64,000 nucleotides of DNA, from positions 62,001-126,000 of the forward strand of contig CAWEPH010000003.1 in assembly GCA_963810915.1 (NCBI GenBank), written 5' to 3'. The notes under the pieces are model-generated. The model saw nothing but the letters and a program-made list of their open reading frames with translations. It did not search any database and had not been told where the DNA came from. Within the stretch, counting starts at the first letter, position 1. Every line of letters begins with the position of its first letter. The stretch is from JAOUEA01 sp963810915. GTDB lineage: Bacteria; Actinomycetota; UBA4738; HRBIN12. The translations under genes were made by a program, and so were the position numbers. Below are positions 18,084 to 26,386 of the stretch, piece by piece.

Positions 18084-19247
18084 GTGAGACGGCTCGCCGC
18101 CGCGCCGATCGTGGTGTTGCTGCTCGCCGGGTGCTCGTGGGGGTCGAGCCCGGCGAGCACCGCGTCGCCGCCCGTCACGAGCGCGCCTTCCTCGCCCTCG
18201 ATCAGCGGCGGCGAGCTTGCAGTGAAGGCCCAGCGGATCGCGACCCTGGACCAACCGGTGGCCATGGCCGTGCGTTCGGGCGACCCCGCGCTGTACATCG
18301 CCGAGAAGACCGGCCGCGTCGTCGCGCTCCGCGACGGCGACATCGACCCGAGGCCGGTGCTCGACCTCGTGGACCGAGTCTCGCTCGGCGCGGAGCAAGG
18401 GTTGCTCGGCATCGCGTTCTCGCCCGACGGCTCGCACCTCTACGCGAACTACACAGACGTCGACGGCAACACGAACGTCGATGCCTTCGTGATGGGTGAC
18501 ACGGTCGCCGACCAGGCGACGCAGCGTCAGATCCTCTTCGTGCGGCAGCCCTACGCGAACCACAACGGCGGCAACCTCGTGTTCGGCCCCGACGGCTACC
18601 TCTACATCGGGCTCGGCGACGGCGGCAGCGCCGGCGATCCGCACGACAACGGACAGTCGCTCGGCACGCTCCTCGGCAAGATGCTGCGGATCGATCCGAC
18701 GCCGAACGGCCAAAGGCCGTACGCGATCCCGCCCGACAACCCGTTCGTCGGGATGGAAGGCGCGCGTCCCGAGATCTGGGCGTACGGCCTGCGCAACCCG
18801 TGGCGCTACTCGTTCGACCGCGCGACCGGTGACCTGTGGATCGGCGACGTCGGCCAGAACAGCTGGGAGGAGGTCGACGAGCAGGGCCCCGATTCGACGG
18901 GCGGCGAGAACTACGGCTGGAACCGCCTCGAGGGCACGCACACCTACGAAGGAGACGCGCCCCCTCACGCGGTTCCACCCGTCTACGAGTACCCGCACGG
19001 CGGCTGCGTGGTGACGGGCGGCTACGTCTATCGCGGCAAGGCCATGCCGGCGCTCGACGGCGCCTACGTGTTCGCCGACTTCTGTCTCGGCGACCTCGAG
19101 ACGCTCCGGCCGCTGGAGGGCGGCGACCTCGAGCACGGCGAGCTCGGCGTGCACGTGGACTCGCCTGCGTCGTTCGGCGAGGACGCCGCGGGCGAGCTGT
19201 ACGTGCTCTCCCTCGAAGGCGCCCTCTATCGGCTCGTGCCGGCCTGA
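18084..19247 (+). CDS. PQQ-dependent sugar (glucose/sorbosone) dehydrogenase-like lipoprotein
   Basis: A 387-residue lipoprotein with lipobox L-L-A-G-C (cysteine near residue 17) and a Ser/Pro-rich linker to about residue 40. A six-bladed beta-propeller of the soluble quinoprotein glucose dehydrogenase type follows: E-Q-G-L-L-G-I-A-F-S-P-D, N-H-N-G-G-N-L-V-F-G-P-D-G-Y-L-Y-I-G-L-G-D-G-G, G-L-R-N-P-W-R-Y-S-F-D and I-G-D-V-G-Q-N-S-W-E-E. The histidine, arginines and acidic residues used for PQQ and calcium binding in the family appear to be present. It should oxidise sugars outside the membrane if PQQ is available. Confidence 0.9.
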   Translation: MRRLAAAPIVVLLLAGCSWGSSPASTASPPVTSAPSSPSISGGELAVKAQRIATLDQPVAMAVRSGDPALYIAEKTGRVVALRDGDIDPRPVLDLVDRVSLGAEQGLLGIAFSPDGSHLYANYTDVDGNTNVDAFVMGDTVADQATQRQILFVRQPYANHNGGNLVFGPDGYLYIGLGDGGSAGDPHDNGQSLGTLLGKMLRIDPTPNGQRPYAIPPDNPFVGMEGARPEIWAYGLRNPWRYSFDRATGDLWIGDVGQNSWEEVDEQGPDSTGGENYGWNRLEGTHTYEGDAPPHAVPPVYEYPHGGCVVTGGYVYRGKAMPALDGAYVFADFCLGDLETLRPLEGGDLEHGELGVHVDSPASFGEDAAGELYVLSLEGALYRLVPA

Positions 19248-19263
19248 GCGCGCGCGGCGCTGG

Positions 19264-19269
19264 TAGCGT
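19264..19269 (+). promoter_or_regulatory. -10 box (TAGCGT), leaderless
   Basis: TAGCGT ends 6 nt before the ATG at 19276. Confidence 0.4.
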
Positions 19270-19275
19270 CGGGCC

Positions 19276-20259
19276 ATGGCGCCCGACCCGATCCGCTGGG
19301 GCATCCTTGGTACCGCCGGGATCGCGGAGAGCGCGTTCCTGCCGGCGCTCGCCGAGGCCGGCGGCGGCGAGGCCGTCGTGGTCGGCGGCCGAGACGGCGC
19401 CCGCGCCGGGAGCTGGGCGGCCGAGCACGGCGTCGCGCACGGCGTCGAGGGGTATGCGACCGTGCTCGAGGACCCGGAGATCGAGGCCGTGTACGTGCCG
19501 CTCCCCAACGGTCTGCACGCGGAGTGGACGATCGCCGCCCTCGAGGCCGGCAAGGCCGTCTTCTGCGAGAAGCCGCTGTGTTCGACACCGGAGGAGACCA
19601 CCGCGGTGCTCGACGTGGCGGCCGCCGCCTCCGCGCCGCTGTGGGAGGCGTTCGTGTTTCCGTTCCACGAGCAGATGACCCGAGCGGTCGCCCTGCTCGG
19701 CGACGGCGCGATCGGCGAGGTCCGCGAGATCGTGTCTCGGTTCCACTTCCAGCTCGACGATCCCGAGGACGTGCGGCTGCTGGCCGCCCTGTCGGGAGGG
19801 GCGACGCAGGACGTCGGCTGCTATCCGGTGCGCCTGGCGCGGCTGCTATTCGATGCCGAGCCCGATCTCGCGCGGACGATCGCCGGCGCGACATGGGGGG
19901 AGGGTGTCGACCTCGAACTGTGGGGCACGCTCGTGTTCGACGCCGACCGGCGACTGCACCTGTCGTGCGGGTTTCGCAGCGAGTACGACACGCTGACGCG
20001 CGTGCTGGGCACCGAAGGCGAGCTGCGGATGACCAACCCGTACCATCCGGAGCCCGGCGACACGCTCGTCGTGCTGCGTGAGGGGGAGACGATCGAGTCG
20101 GGCGTGGCGGCACCGAGCGGCGAGCGGTCGTTCACGCCGGCGATCCGGCACATCCACGCCGCGCTGCGCGGGCTCGAGCCGCCGGCGCATCTGGCCGTCG
20201 CTGAGGCGGCGGGCAACGCACGCGCGATCGCGGCGTTGCTCGACGCGGCGGGCCGGTAG
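19276..20259 (+). CDS. Gfo/Idh/MocA-family NAD(P)-dependent oxidoreductase
   Basis: A 327-residue sugar or cyclitol dehydrogenase. The N-terminal Rossmann fold opens with W-G-I-L-G-T-A-G-I-A, then V-Y-V-P-L-P-N-G-L-H and G-K-A-V-F-C-E-K-P-L (about 93-102), where the lysine is the usual catalytic residue. The C-terminal alpha/beta domain contains Q-D-V-G-C-Y-P-V-R-L. Its place beside a PQQ sugar dehydrogenase and sugar kinases suggests carbohydrate oxidation; the substrate cannot be read from sequence. Confidence 0.92.
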   Translation: MAPDPIRWGILGTAGIAESAFLPALAEAGGGEAVVVGGRDGARAGSWAAEHGVAHGVEGYATVLEDPEIEAVYVPLPNGLHAEWTIAALEAGKAVFCEKPLCSTPEETTAVLDVAAAASAPLWEAFVFPFHEQMTRAVALLGDGAIGEVREIVSRFHFQLDDPEDVRLLAALSGGATQDVGCYPVRLARLLFDAEPDLARTIAGATWGEGVDLELWGTLVFDADRRLHLSCGFRSEYDTLTRVLGTEGELRMTNPYHPEPGDTLVVLREGETIESGVAAPSGERSFTPAIRHIHAALRGLEPPAHLAVAEAAGNARAIAALLDAAGR

Positions 20260-20295
20260 CGAACGAGATCGTGCTGCGCTCATCCGCTGGGCCGG

Positions 20296-20820
20296 TCAGG
20301 GGGCGGTGAGGGCCGCGCGGAAGGCCTCCAGCGCGGCCTCGTCGAACAGGACGAACCGGACCTTCGCCACCTCGGTCGTGGCGCCGCGCACCGCGCCGAT
20401 CGCGACGGGCGCCGCCTCGTCCACCGGGTAGCCGTAGATGCCGGTCGAGATGGCCGGGAAGGCGACGGTGCGCGCGCCCAGCGCGTCGGCCACGCGCAGG
20501 CACGACCGGTGGCACGCCTCCAGCACCACGCGATCGCCTTCGTTCCCGGCGTAGACAGGGCCCGCGGTGTGGATGATCCAGCGTGCCGGGAGGTCGCCGC
20601 CGGTGGTGGCCACGGCGTCGCCCGTGGGCAACGGCGGGTCGCCCCGCTCCGCGACGATCGCCTCCCGCTCCGCGAGCGCCACCGGTCCCGCGGCGCGCGT
20701 GATGGCGCCGTCGACACCACCGCCCGGGCGCAGCGCCGTGTTCGCGGCGTTCACGATGGCGTCGACGTCCTGGGTCGTGATGTCGCCGAGCACGAGCTCG
20801 ATCTCCGGCGATCGGGGCAC
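20296..20820 (-). CDS. Macrodomain protein (ADP-ribose hydrolase type)
   Basis: A 174-residue stand-alone macrodomain that binds ADP-ribose and may remove ADP-ribose or O-acetyl-ADP-ribose. Key segments are D-A-I-V-N-A-A-N (about 19-26), G-G-G-V-D-G-A-I, then I-H-T-A-G-P-V-Y and F-P-A-I-S-T-G-I-Y-G-Y-P (about 120-131). These match the MacroD-like and YmdB-like group. It is transcribed divergently from the PfkB gene. The GTG start is supported by a TACGAT box 6 nt upstream. Confidence 0.93.
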   Translation of the reverse strand: MPRSPEIELVLGDITTQDVDAIVNAANTALRPGGGVDGAITRAAGPVALAEREAIVAERGDPPLPTGDAVATTGGDLPARWIIHTAGPVYAGNEGDRVVLEACHRSCLRVADALGARTVAFPAISTGIYGYPVDEAAPVAIGAVRGATTEVAKVRFVLFDEAALEAFRAALTAP

Positions 20821-20826
20821 GTCCGC

Positions 20827-20832
20827 ATCGTA
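20827..20832 (-). promoter_or_regulatory. -10 box (TACGAT) of the macrodomain gene, leaderless
   Basis: On the minus strand TACGAT ends 6 nt before the GTG at 20820. The opposing -10 of the PfkB gene is only 20 bp away, so the two promoters share one short control region. Confidence 0.45.
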
Positions 20833-20852
20833 GCCCCGCGACGCCGTGCAGG

Positions 20853-20858
20853 TAGGCT
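20853..20858 (+). promoter_or_regulatory. -10 box (TAGGCT) of the PfkB kinase gene, leaderless
   Basis: TAGGCT ends 6 nt before the ATG at 20865. Confidence 0.45.
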
Positions 20859-20864
20859 CCCGAC

Positions 20865-21803
20865 ATGAGCGAGTTCGACCTCCTGGTCCTGGGCGACGCG
20901 AACCCGGACCTCGTGATGAGCGGCGGTAACGTGGTGCCCGCGTTCGGCCAGGCGGAGCGGCTCGTCGAGCGTGCGTCCCTCACGATCGGCGGGTCGGGCG
21001 GGATCCTCGCCTGCGGCGCCGCGCGGCTCGGGCTGCGCGTGGCGTTCTGCGGCGTGGTGGGGGACGACCTGTTCGGGCGGTACATGCGTGAGCAGCTCTC
21101 CGGGCGCGGCATCAACACGCGCGGGCTGATCGCCGACCCCGAGCATCCGACCGGCGTCACGGTCGTGCTCTCGACGTCCGACGACCGGGCGATGCTCACC
21201 GCCCCCGGGACGATCGCCGCCCTTCGCGCGGACCTGATCCCCGAGGACCTCCTGGCGGAGGCGCGACACGTGCACGTGAGCTCGTACTTCCTCCAGACGG
21301 ACCTCGCTCCCGGGCTCCCCGCGATCTTCGACGCCGTCCACGCACAGGGCGCCACGACCTCGGTGGATCCCAACTGGGACCCGGCGGGCACCTGGGACGG
21401 CGGGCTGCCCGGCCTCCTGCCCAGGATCGACGTCTTCATGCCCAACGCGCTGGAGGCGATGAGCATCGCGCACATCTCCGACCTCGATCAGGCGGTGTCC
21501 CGGCTCCGCGCCCAGACCTCGATGGTGGTGGTGAAGAACGGCGCGGGCGGCGCGATCGCCTCCACGACCGGCGAGACGGCCCGCGTGGACGGGCTCACCG
21601 GCCGCGTCGTCGACACGACGGGCGCGGGCGACTCGTTCGACGCGGGGTTCCTCGCGGGCTGGCTCGCCGACATGCCGCTGGCGCGCTGCCTCGAGATCGG
21701 GAACGCGTGCGGCGTGCTGTCCACGCGCATCGTCGGCGGCACCGAGGGACAGCCGACGATGGACGAGGTCCTCGAGACCCTCGAGCGGGGGACCGCCGCG
21801 TGA
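20865..21803 (+). CDS. PfkB-family sugar kinase (ribokinase-like)
   Basis: A 312-residue ribokinase-fold kinase that should phosphorylate a sugar or nucleoside with ATP. The N-terminal signature is G-G-S-G-G-I-L-A-C-G-A-A-R-L-G (about 44-58) with V-V-G-D-D-L-F-G after it. The C-terminal signature D-T-T-G-A-G-D-S-F-D-A-G-F (about 247-259) holds the catalytic aspartate and anion hole. It overlaps a second kinase gene by 4 nt (GTGA). Neighbouring sugar isomerase, carrier and glycosidase genes suggest carbohydrate catabolism. Confidence 0.92.
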   Translation: MSEFDLLVLGDANPDLVMSGGNVVPAFGQAERLVERASLTIGGSGGILACGAARLGLRVAFCGVVGDDLFGRYMREQLSGRGINTRGLIADPEHPTGVTVVLSTSDDRAMLTAPGTIAALRADLIPEDLLAEARHVHVSSYFLQTDLAPGLPAIFDAVHAQGATTSVDPNWDPAGTWDGGLPGLLPRIDVFMPNALEAMSIAHISDLDQAVSRLRAQTSMVVVKNGAGGAIASTTGETARVDGLTGRVVDTTGAGDSFDAGFLAGWLADMPLARCLEIGNACGVLSTRIVGGTEGQPTMDEVLETLERGTAA

Positions 21804-22738
21804 TCGTCTGCCTCGCCGCCAACCCGTCGGTCGACAAGCTCTTCGAGGTGGACCGGTTGGTCCGGGGCGACATCCACCGCCCGTCGAGCTTCGTCGAGGT
21901 GGCGGGTGGCAAGGGCTTGAACGTGGCGCGCGCCGTGCACGCGCTCGGCGTCCCGGTGCGCGCCGTGGCGCTGATGCGCGGGCACACCGGGCGCTGGCTC
22001 GTCGACATGCTGAACGCCGAGGGCGTCGCGGGCGAGTTCGTCTGGACGCACGGGGAGAACCGCGCGTCGCTCAGCGTCGCCGACCGCGAGACCGGGAGCC
22101 TCACCGAGTTCTACGAGCACGGCTCCGAGGTGCCGGTTGCGGGCTGGGTCGAGCTGGTGGACGCGACGGCGAGCGTGTGGGAGCCGGGGGGGTGGCTCAC
22201 GATCAGCGGGTCGGTGCCCCGCGGCGCGCCCCCGGACGGATACCGGTCCGTGGTGGCCGAGGCCCGGGCGGCGGGCGTGCGGGTCGCGCTCGATGCGGAG
22301 GGCGAGCGGCTGCGCCTCGCGCTCGAGGCCGAGCCCGACGTGGTGAAGGTGAACGCGGTGGAGGCGAGCGAGCTGCTGGGCGTGCCGACGGCTCGTCGCG
22401 ACGAGGCGATGGCCGCCGCGCAGAAGCTCCGCGCGTTCGCCGGCGGCGACGGGCACACCGGCATCGTGACGCGCGGCGCGGACGGCGTGGTCCTGGCGGC
22501 GCCCGACGGCGCCCTGTTCGAGGGCACGCTCTACGTGCGCGGGCGCTATCCGGTCGGCAGCGGCGACGCGTTCCTCGCGGGCCTCGCGACGGGACTCGAC
22601 CGCGGGCAGGGTTGGGACGCCGTCCTGCGCCTCGCGCTCGGGGCCGCCACGGCCAACGCGGAGGTGCCGGGCGCGGGCAGGCTCGAGCGCACGCGCGCGG
22701 AGGTGCTCGCCTCCCAGGCCCAGGTCCGGATCCTCTAG
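21800..22738 (+). CDS. Hexose-phosphate kinase of the 1-phosphofructokinase/LacC type
   Basis: A 312-residue PfkB-fold kinase. The opening I-V-C-L-A-A-N-P-S-V-D-K and the segment V-A-G-G-K-G-L-N-V-A-R-A (about 35-46) are typical of FruK/LacC-type kinases, which act on phosphorylated hexoses. The C-terminal motif is P-V-G-S-G-D-A-F-L-A-G-L, with Ser in place of the usual Ala in GAGD. The start GTG overlaps the stop of the previous kinase, so the two enzymes should be made together and could act in sequence, as tagatose-6-phosphate or fructose-1-phosphate kinases do. Confidence 0.88.
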   Translation: MIVCLAANPSVDKLFEVDRLVRGDIHRPSSFVEVAGGKGLNVARAVHALGVPVRAVALMRGHTGRWLVDMLNAEGVAGEFVWTHGENRASLSVADRETGSLTEFYEHGSEVPVAGWVELVDATASVWEPGGWLTISGSVPRGAPPDGYRSVVAEARAAGVRVALDAEGERLRLALEAEPDVVKVNAVEASELLGVPTARRDEAMAAAQKLRAFAGGDGHTGIVTRGADGVVLAAPDGALFEGTLYVRGRYPVGSGDAFLAGLATGLDRGQGWDAVLRLALGAATANAEVPGAGRLERTRAEVLASQAQVRIL

Positions 22739-23242
22739 ATGGCCGTGCGCGCCGCGCTACCGGAGGACTGGGAACGCATCCGCGACGTGCGCCTCGCCGC
22801 CCTCCGCGACGCCCCCGACGCGTTCAGCTCGACGCTCGAGGGGAGCGAGGGCCAGCCGCAGTGGCGGTGGGAGGGCTGGGCGACCGGCGATGGCTGGGGA
22901 GCCACCGTGGCCACCTTCGTCGAGGAGCCGCGTCTCGGCGCGGGGTTCGCGGCGCTCGCGACGGCGGCCGCCTTCAAGGACGACCCCAGCGTGGTCCATC
23001 TCTTCGCGATGTGGGTGGCGCCCGAGGCCCGGCGAACCGGGATCGGACGGGAGCTCGTGGAGCGCGTGGTGTCGTGGGCCGCGGAGTCCGACGCGGCCGA
23101 GGTGTTCCTTCGGGTGACCGAGGGCAACGACGTCGCCACCCGCCTCTATCGCGCGTGCGGGTTCGTGCTCGACCCGGCGGACCGCGAGCCGTTGCGCGAG
23201 GGCTCCGCGCTCGAGACCATCGGCATGCGCCGGTCGCTCTGA
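22739..23242 (+). CDS. GNAT-family N-acetyltransferase
   Basis: A 167-residue GNAT enzyme. The acetyl-CoA loop is visible in A-P-E-A-R-R-T-G-I-G-R-E-L-V (about 93-106), preceded by the V-H-L-F-A-M-W-V strand and followed by R-V-T-E-G-N-D-V-A-T-R-L-Y-R-A-C-G-F. The ATG directly follows the stop of the kinase gene with no gap, so it belongs to the same transcript. The acceptor substrate is unknown. Confidence 0.88.
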   Translation: MAVRAALPEDWERIRDVRLAALRDAPDAFSSTLEGSEGQPQWRWEGWATGDGWGATVATFVEEPRLGAGFAALATAAAFKDDPSVVHLFAMWVAPEARRTGIGRELVERVVSWAAESDAAEVFLRVTEGNDVATRLYRACGFVLDPADREPLREGSALETIGMRRSL

Positions 23243-23261
23243 GCCGGCTCGGCTCCCTCGT

Positions 23262-24140
23262 TCAGGGCAGCACGACCGAACGCGTGAGGTTGCGCGGCCG
23301 GTCGGGATCGAGCCCGCGGGCCTCCGCGAGCGAGACGGCCGTGCGTTGGATCAGGACGAGCTCGGCCATCGGGTCGAGCTCGGCGACGCGCACGGTGGCG
23401 CCGGTGGCCCGCACCGCGTCGGCCACCGTGGGGTCGGGCGAGCCGAGCACCCAGACGAGGCTCCGCGGACCCGCCAGGCTGATCGGCCCGTGGCGGTACT
23501 CCATCGCCGGGTAGGCCTCGGTGTGTGCCTGCGCCGCCTCGCGCATCTTCAGCGCCGCCTCGTTGGCGAGGCCCACGCTCCACCCATGCCCCAGGAACAC
23601 GAAGTGCTCGAACGCGGCGGGGTCGTGGGGGAGCGGGATCGCCACGGCGCCGCGTGCGTCCTCCACCACCCCCGCGAGATCCTCCCCGAGGTGCGCGCGC
23701 AGCACCGCCAGCGCCGTGGTGGCGAAGCGCGTCTGCACGACCGAGACCTCGTCGGCCCAGTCGAGGATCAGGGCGTCGTTCGCGGCCGCCGGGACGGGGG
23801 TGCCGGCCACGGCCGAGATCGCGACCGTGCGGCGTGCCCCGCGGAGGTCGTGGGCGAGCCGCGCCACCTCCGTCGTGGTGCCGCTGCGCGAGAGGAGCAG
23901 GACCTCGTCGTAGGGGCGACCGGCCGGGAACTCCGTGGCCGTGAAGGCGTCCGTCTCCCCGCGGCCGGCCTTCTCGCGGAGGCCGGCGAACGCCTGCGCG
24001 ATGAACCACGACGTGCCGCACCCGACCGCCGCGACGCGTTCCCCCGTGAGCGGGAGGATGTCCGACGCGGCCGAGGCGACGTCGCGCGCACGCGCCCACA
24101 GCTCCGGCTGGCTCGCGATCTCACGTCCGGTCTCGCTCAT
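23262..24140 (-). CDS. SIS-domain sugar-phosphate isomerase/deaminase (AgaS/GlmS C-terminal-like)
   Basis: A 292-residue protein with two SIS domains. The first has V-A-A-V-G-C-G-T-S-W-F and L-L-L-S-R-S-G-T-T-T-E-V (about 84-95). The second has F-L-G-H-G-W-S, A-L-K-M-R-E-A-A-Q-A-H-T-E-A-Y and E-Y-R-H-G-P-I-S-L. Such proteins isomerise or deaminate amino-sugar phosphates. I chose the ATG at 24140 because a TATGTT box ends 7 nt upstream, although an ATG at 24152 is in frame. It ends 20 nt from the convergent GNAT gene; a 6-bp stem (23241-23255) lies between them. Confidence 0.87.
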   Translation of the reverse strand: MSETGREIASQPELWARARDVASAASDILPLTGERVAAVGCGTSWFIAQAFAGLREKAGRGETDAFTATEFPAGRPYDEVLLLSRSGTTTEVARLAHDLRGARRTVAISAVAGTPVPAAANDALILDWADEVSVVQTRFATTALAVLRAHLGEDLAGVVEDARGAVAIPLPHDPAAFEHFVFLGHGWSVGLANEAALKMREAAQAHTEAYPAMEYRHGPISLAGPRSLVWVLGSPDPTVADAVRATGATVRVAELDPMAELVLIQRTAVSLAEARGLDPDRPRNLTRSVVLP

Positions 24141-24147
24141 CGTCGCC

Positions 24148-24153
24148 AACATA
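24148..24153 (-). promoter_or_regulatory. -10 box (TATGTT) of the SIS gene, leaderless
   Basis: On the minus strand TATGTT ends 7 nt before the ATG at 24140. It overlaps the alternative ATG at 24152, which argues against that start. Confidence 0.4.
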
Positions 24154-24245
24154 TCCTGTCGTGAGCCCGTGCCCCATCGCCGACCGAGGAGCCCCACGAT
24201 CGCGCCGTTCCGTTCGTCCGAGACCACCCGCGCGCGTGCGCGCGG

Positions 24246-25520
24246 ATGCCTGCCGGGGTCCGGTCGGTGAGCGCGCGCAGAGCCGCGGTCCGGCCCTCCG
24301 TCGCCGTGCAGGGGCTCTTCGTCGTGTTCGGCTTCGTGATCGCGGCCTTCTTCCCGTTCCTCGCGATCTACCTCGAGGGCCGCGGCCTCTCCGGCAGCGA
24401 GATCGGCCTCGTGATCGCGGCGATGGCCGTGGCGCGCATCCTGTTCAACCCCGTGTGGGGGCACCTCGCCGACACGAGGATCGGCCGGCTCACCGCCCTG
24501 CAGCTCGGCACGCTCGGCGCCGCCGTGTGCGCCGCGCTGATCAACCGCGTGAGCGGTGTGACGGCGATCGCGGCGATGGCGTTCGCGATCGCCGCGTTCA
24601 TGGTCGCCACCGGGCCCAACATCGACTCGATCGCGCTGATGCACCTCGGCGACGAGCGGATGAGCGACTACGGCCGGATCCGCGGATGGGAGAGCCTCAG
24701 CTACGCCGGGCGGGTGCGTCGTCTTCGGCGCGATCCTCACCGTCTGGAACGTCTCGCTGGCGATGCCCATCTACGCCGTGTCGAGCCTCCTGGTGCTGGC
24801 CTGGAGCACGACGATCGAGCGCGACCGCCCGAAGGAGGTGGAGGGGCGCACGGGCGGCTCGGATCGGTGGGGGCCGTGTTCAAGGCGGCGCCGCGCTTCT
24901 GGGGGTTCCTGGCGGCGGTCTTCCTGGTCTGGACGGGCTTCAACGCGGCGTGGAACTTCTTCGCGTTGAAGATCACGAGCGAGGGCGGGAGCATCATGCT
25001 CGTGGGGCTCGGCACGGCGTTGGGCGGGCTGGTGGAGGTGCCGGTGATGCGGATGTCGTCGCGGCTGCAGAGGGCTTGGGGCCTGCGGAAGGTCTACGCG
25101 TTGGGCTGCGCCGTCTACGCGACCGGCTTCCTGCTGTGGGGGCTCATCACGAACGCCACGGTGGTCTCGTTCCTCACGGTGTTCGAGGGGATGGCGTTCT
25201 CCCTGCTGTTCACGACCGGCGTGGTGGTGGTGGGCCGTCTGCTGCCGCCCTCCCTGTATTCCACCGGCAACTCGGTGGCGGCGATGGTGGGGTTCGGCCT
25301 CGGTCCCATCCTGGGGGCCGGGGTGGGCGGGTTCGTCTACCAGCACGCGGGCCCGCTCGTGCTCTACGTCGGCGCCTCCGCGCTCGCCCTGGCGGGCGCC
25401 GTCACCGCGTGGTTCACGCTGAACGTGCCCGAGCTCGACGACCCCGCCGCGGCCGGCGAGCCGTGGGCGGACGACCTCCCCGCGGACGCGAGCGTCGCGC
25501 CGCCGGAGCCGCTGGGATGA
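24246..25520 (+). CDS. MFS transporter (two compensating frame breaks)
   Basis: A major-facilitator carrier of about 424 residues with 12 predicted spans. The first half ends with the typical D-T-R-I-G-R-L-T loop and W-E-S-L-S-Y-A-G; the second half resumes at G-A-V-F-K-A-A-P-R-F-W. Between about 24717 (extra C) and about 24862 (missing base) the protein continues in another frame (F-G-A-I-L-T-V-W-N-V, then M-P-I-Y-A-V). The two events cancel. It resembles the MFS_1-like/nucleoside- or oligosaccharide-proton symporter group. It overlaps the next gene by 4 nt (ATGA). Confidence 0.8.
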   Translation: MPAGVRSVSARRAAVRPSVAVQGLFVVFGFVIAAFFPFLAIYLEGRGLSGSEIGLVIAAMAVARILFNPVWGHLADTRIGRLTALQLGTLGAAVCAALINRVSGVTAIAAMAFAIAAFMVATGPNIDSIALMHLGDERMSDYGRIRGWESLSYAGRVRRLRRDPHRLERLAGDAHLRRVEPPGAGLEHDDRARPPEGGGGAHGRLGSVGAVFKAAPRFWGFLAAVFLVWTGFNAAWNFFALKITSEGGSIMLVGLGTALGGLVEVPVMRMSSRLQRAWGLRKVYALGCAVYATGFLLWGLITNATVVSFLTVFEGMAFSLLFTTGVVVVGRLLPPSLYSTGNSVAAMVGFGLGPILGAGVGGFVYQHAGPLVLYVGASALALAGAVTAWFTLNVPELDDPAAAGEPWADDLPADASVAPPEPLG

Positions 25521-26383
25521 ACGCGGCGGCGCGCCTGACGGAGCACCGCGCGCTGGTGACGCGGCTGTTCCCGCAGCTGGGCGTCGTCGCGTCGTTCGAG
25601 CCGGTCGGGCACGGGTGGACGTGCGACACCTACGAGGTCGACGGCACGTGGATCGTGCAGCTCCCGCGCGAGCCCGGCGCCGAGGCGAACCTGCGGACGC
25701 AGATCGAGGTGCTGCCCGAGATCGCCGCGGAGGTGAGCGGCGCGGTGCCCGAGCCCGAGCTGGTCTCGCTCGACCCGGTCATCATGGGCTACCGGAAGAT
25801 CGAGGGCGCGTCCCTGTTCGACGCGGGCGACGACGGGGTCTGGCCGGAGCGGCTCGGCCGGTTCCTCTACGACCTCCACATGGTGCCCCCGGAGTACCTG
25901 GGGATGCGCGCCCGCGGCGCCGCGGCCCTGCGCGAGGAGCGTCGCGCGGAGCTGGCGACGATGCGCGCGCGCGTCTTCCCGCTGCTGGGCGCCGCGGAGG
26001 CGGGCGCGTTCGCCGATCGCTTCGACGCGTACCTCGCCGACGACGACCTCTGGCGCTTCGCCACGTGCGTGACGCACAACGACCTCGGTCCGGAGCACGT
26101 CCTGGTGAGCCCGACGGGCGATCTCGCCGGCGTGCTCGATTGGGAGGAGGTCGGCATCGGCGACCCCGTGTGGGACTTCGCGTGGCTCCTGGGCGCGCGA
26201 CCCGACGCCGGCGAACGTGCGCTCGCCGCCTACGGCGGCCCGCCCGACACCGGGTTCCGCGCACGCGGACGGTTCTCCTTCCTCCTGATGCCGTGGCACG
26301 AGGTCGTGTACGGGCTCGACACCGATCAGGACGCGTTCGTGCAGACCGGACTGGAGGGCGTGCGGGCGCGCGCCGACGCGTGA
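25517..26383 (+). CDS. Aminoglycoside-phosphotransferase-fold (APH) kinase
   Basis: A 288-residue kinase of the APH/choline-kinase fold. It has a nucleotide-binding N-lobe (H-G-W-T-C-D-T-Y-E-V with I-V-Q-L-P-R), the catalytic loop T-H-N-D-L-G-P-E-H-V-L-V (about 193-204) and the metal site L-D-W-E-E-V-G-I-G-D-P-V-W-D-F (about 214-228). Despite the family name, chromosomal members often phosphorylate sugars, homoserine or other small alcohols. Overlap with the MFS gene and the GH4 gene beside it make a sugar substrate plausible; this is inference. Confidence 0.87.
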   Translation: MNAAARLTEHRALVTRLFPQLGVVASFEPVGHGWTCDTYEVDGTWIVQLPREPGAEANLRTQIEVLPEIAAEVSGAVPEPELVSLDPVIMGYRKIEGASLFDAGDDGVWPERLGRFLYDLHMVPPEYLGMRARGAAALREERRAELATMRARVFPLLGAAEAGAFADRFDAYLADDDLWRFATCVTHNDLGPEHVLVSPTGDLAGVLDWEEVGIGDPVWDFAWLLGARPDAGERALAAYGGPPDTGFRARGRFSFLLMPWHEVVYGLDTDQDAFVQTGLEGVRARADA

Positions 26384-26386
26384 AGC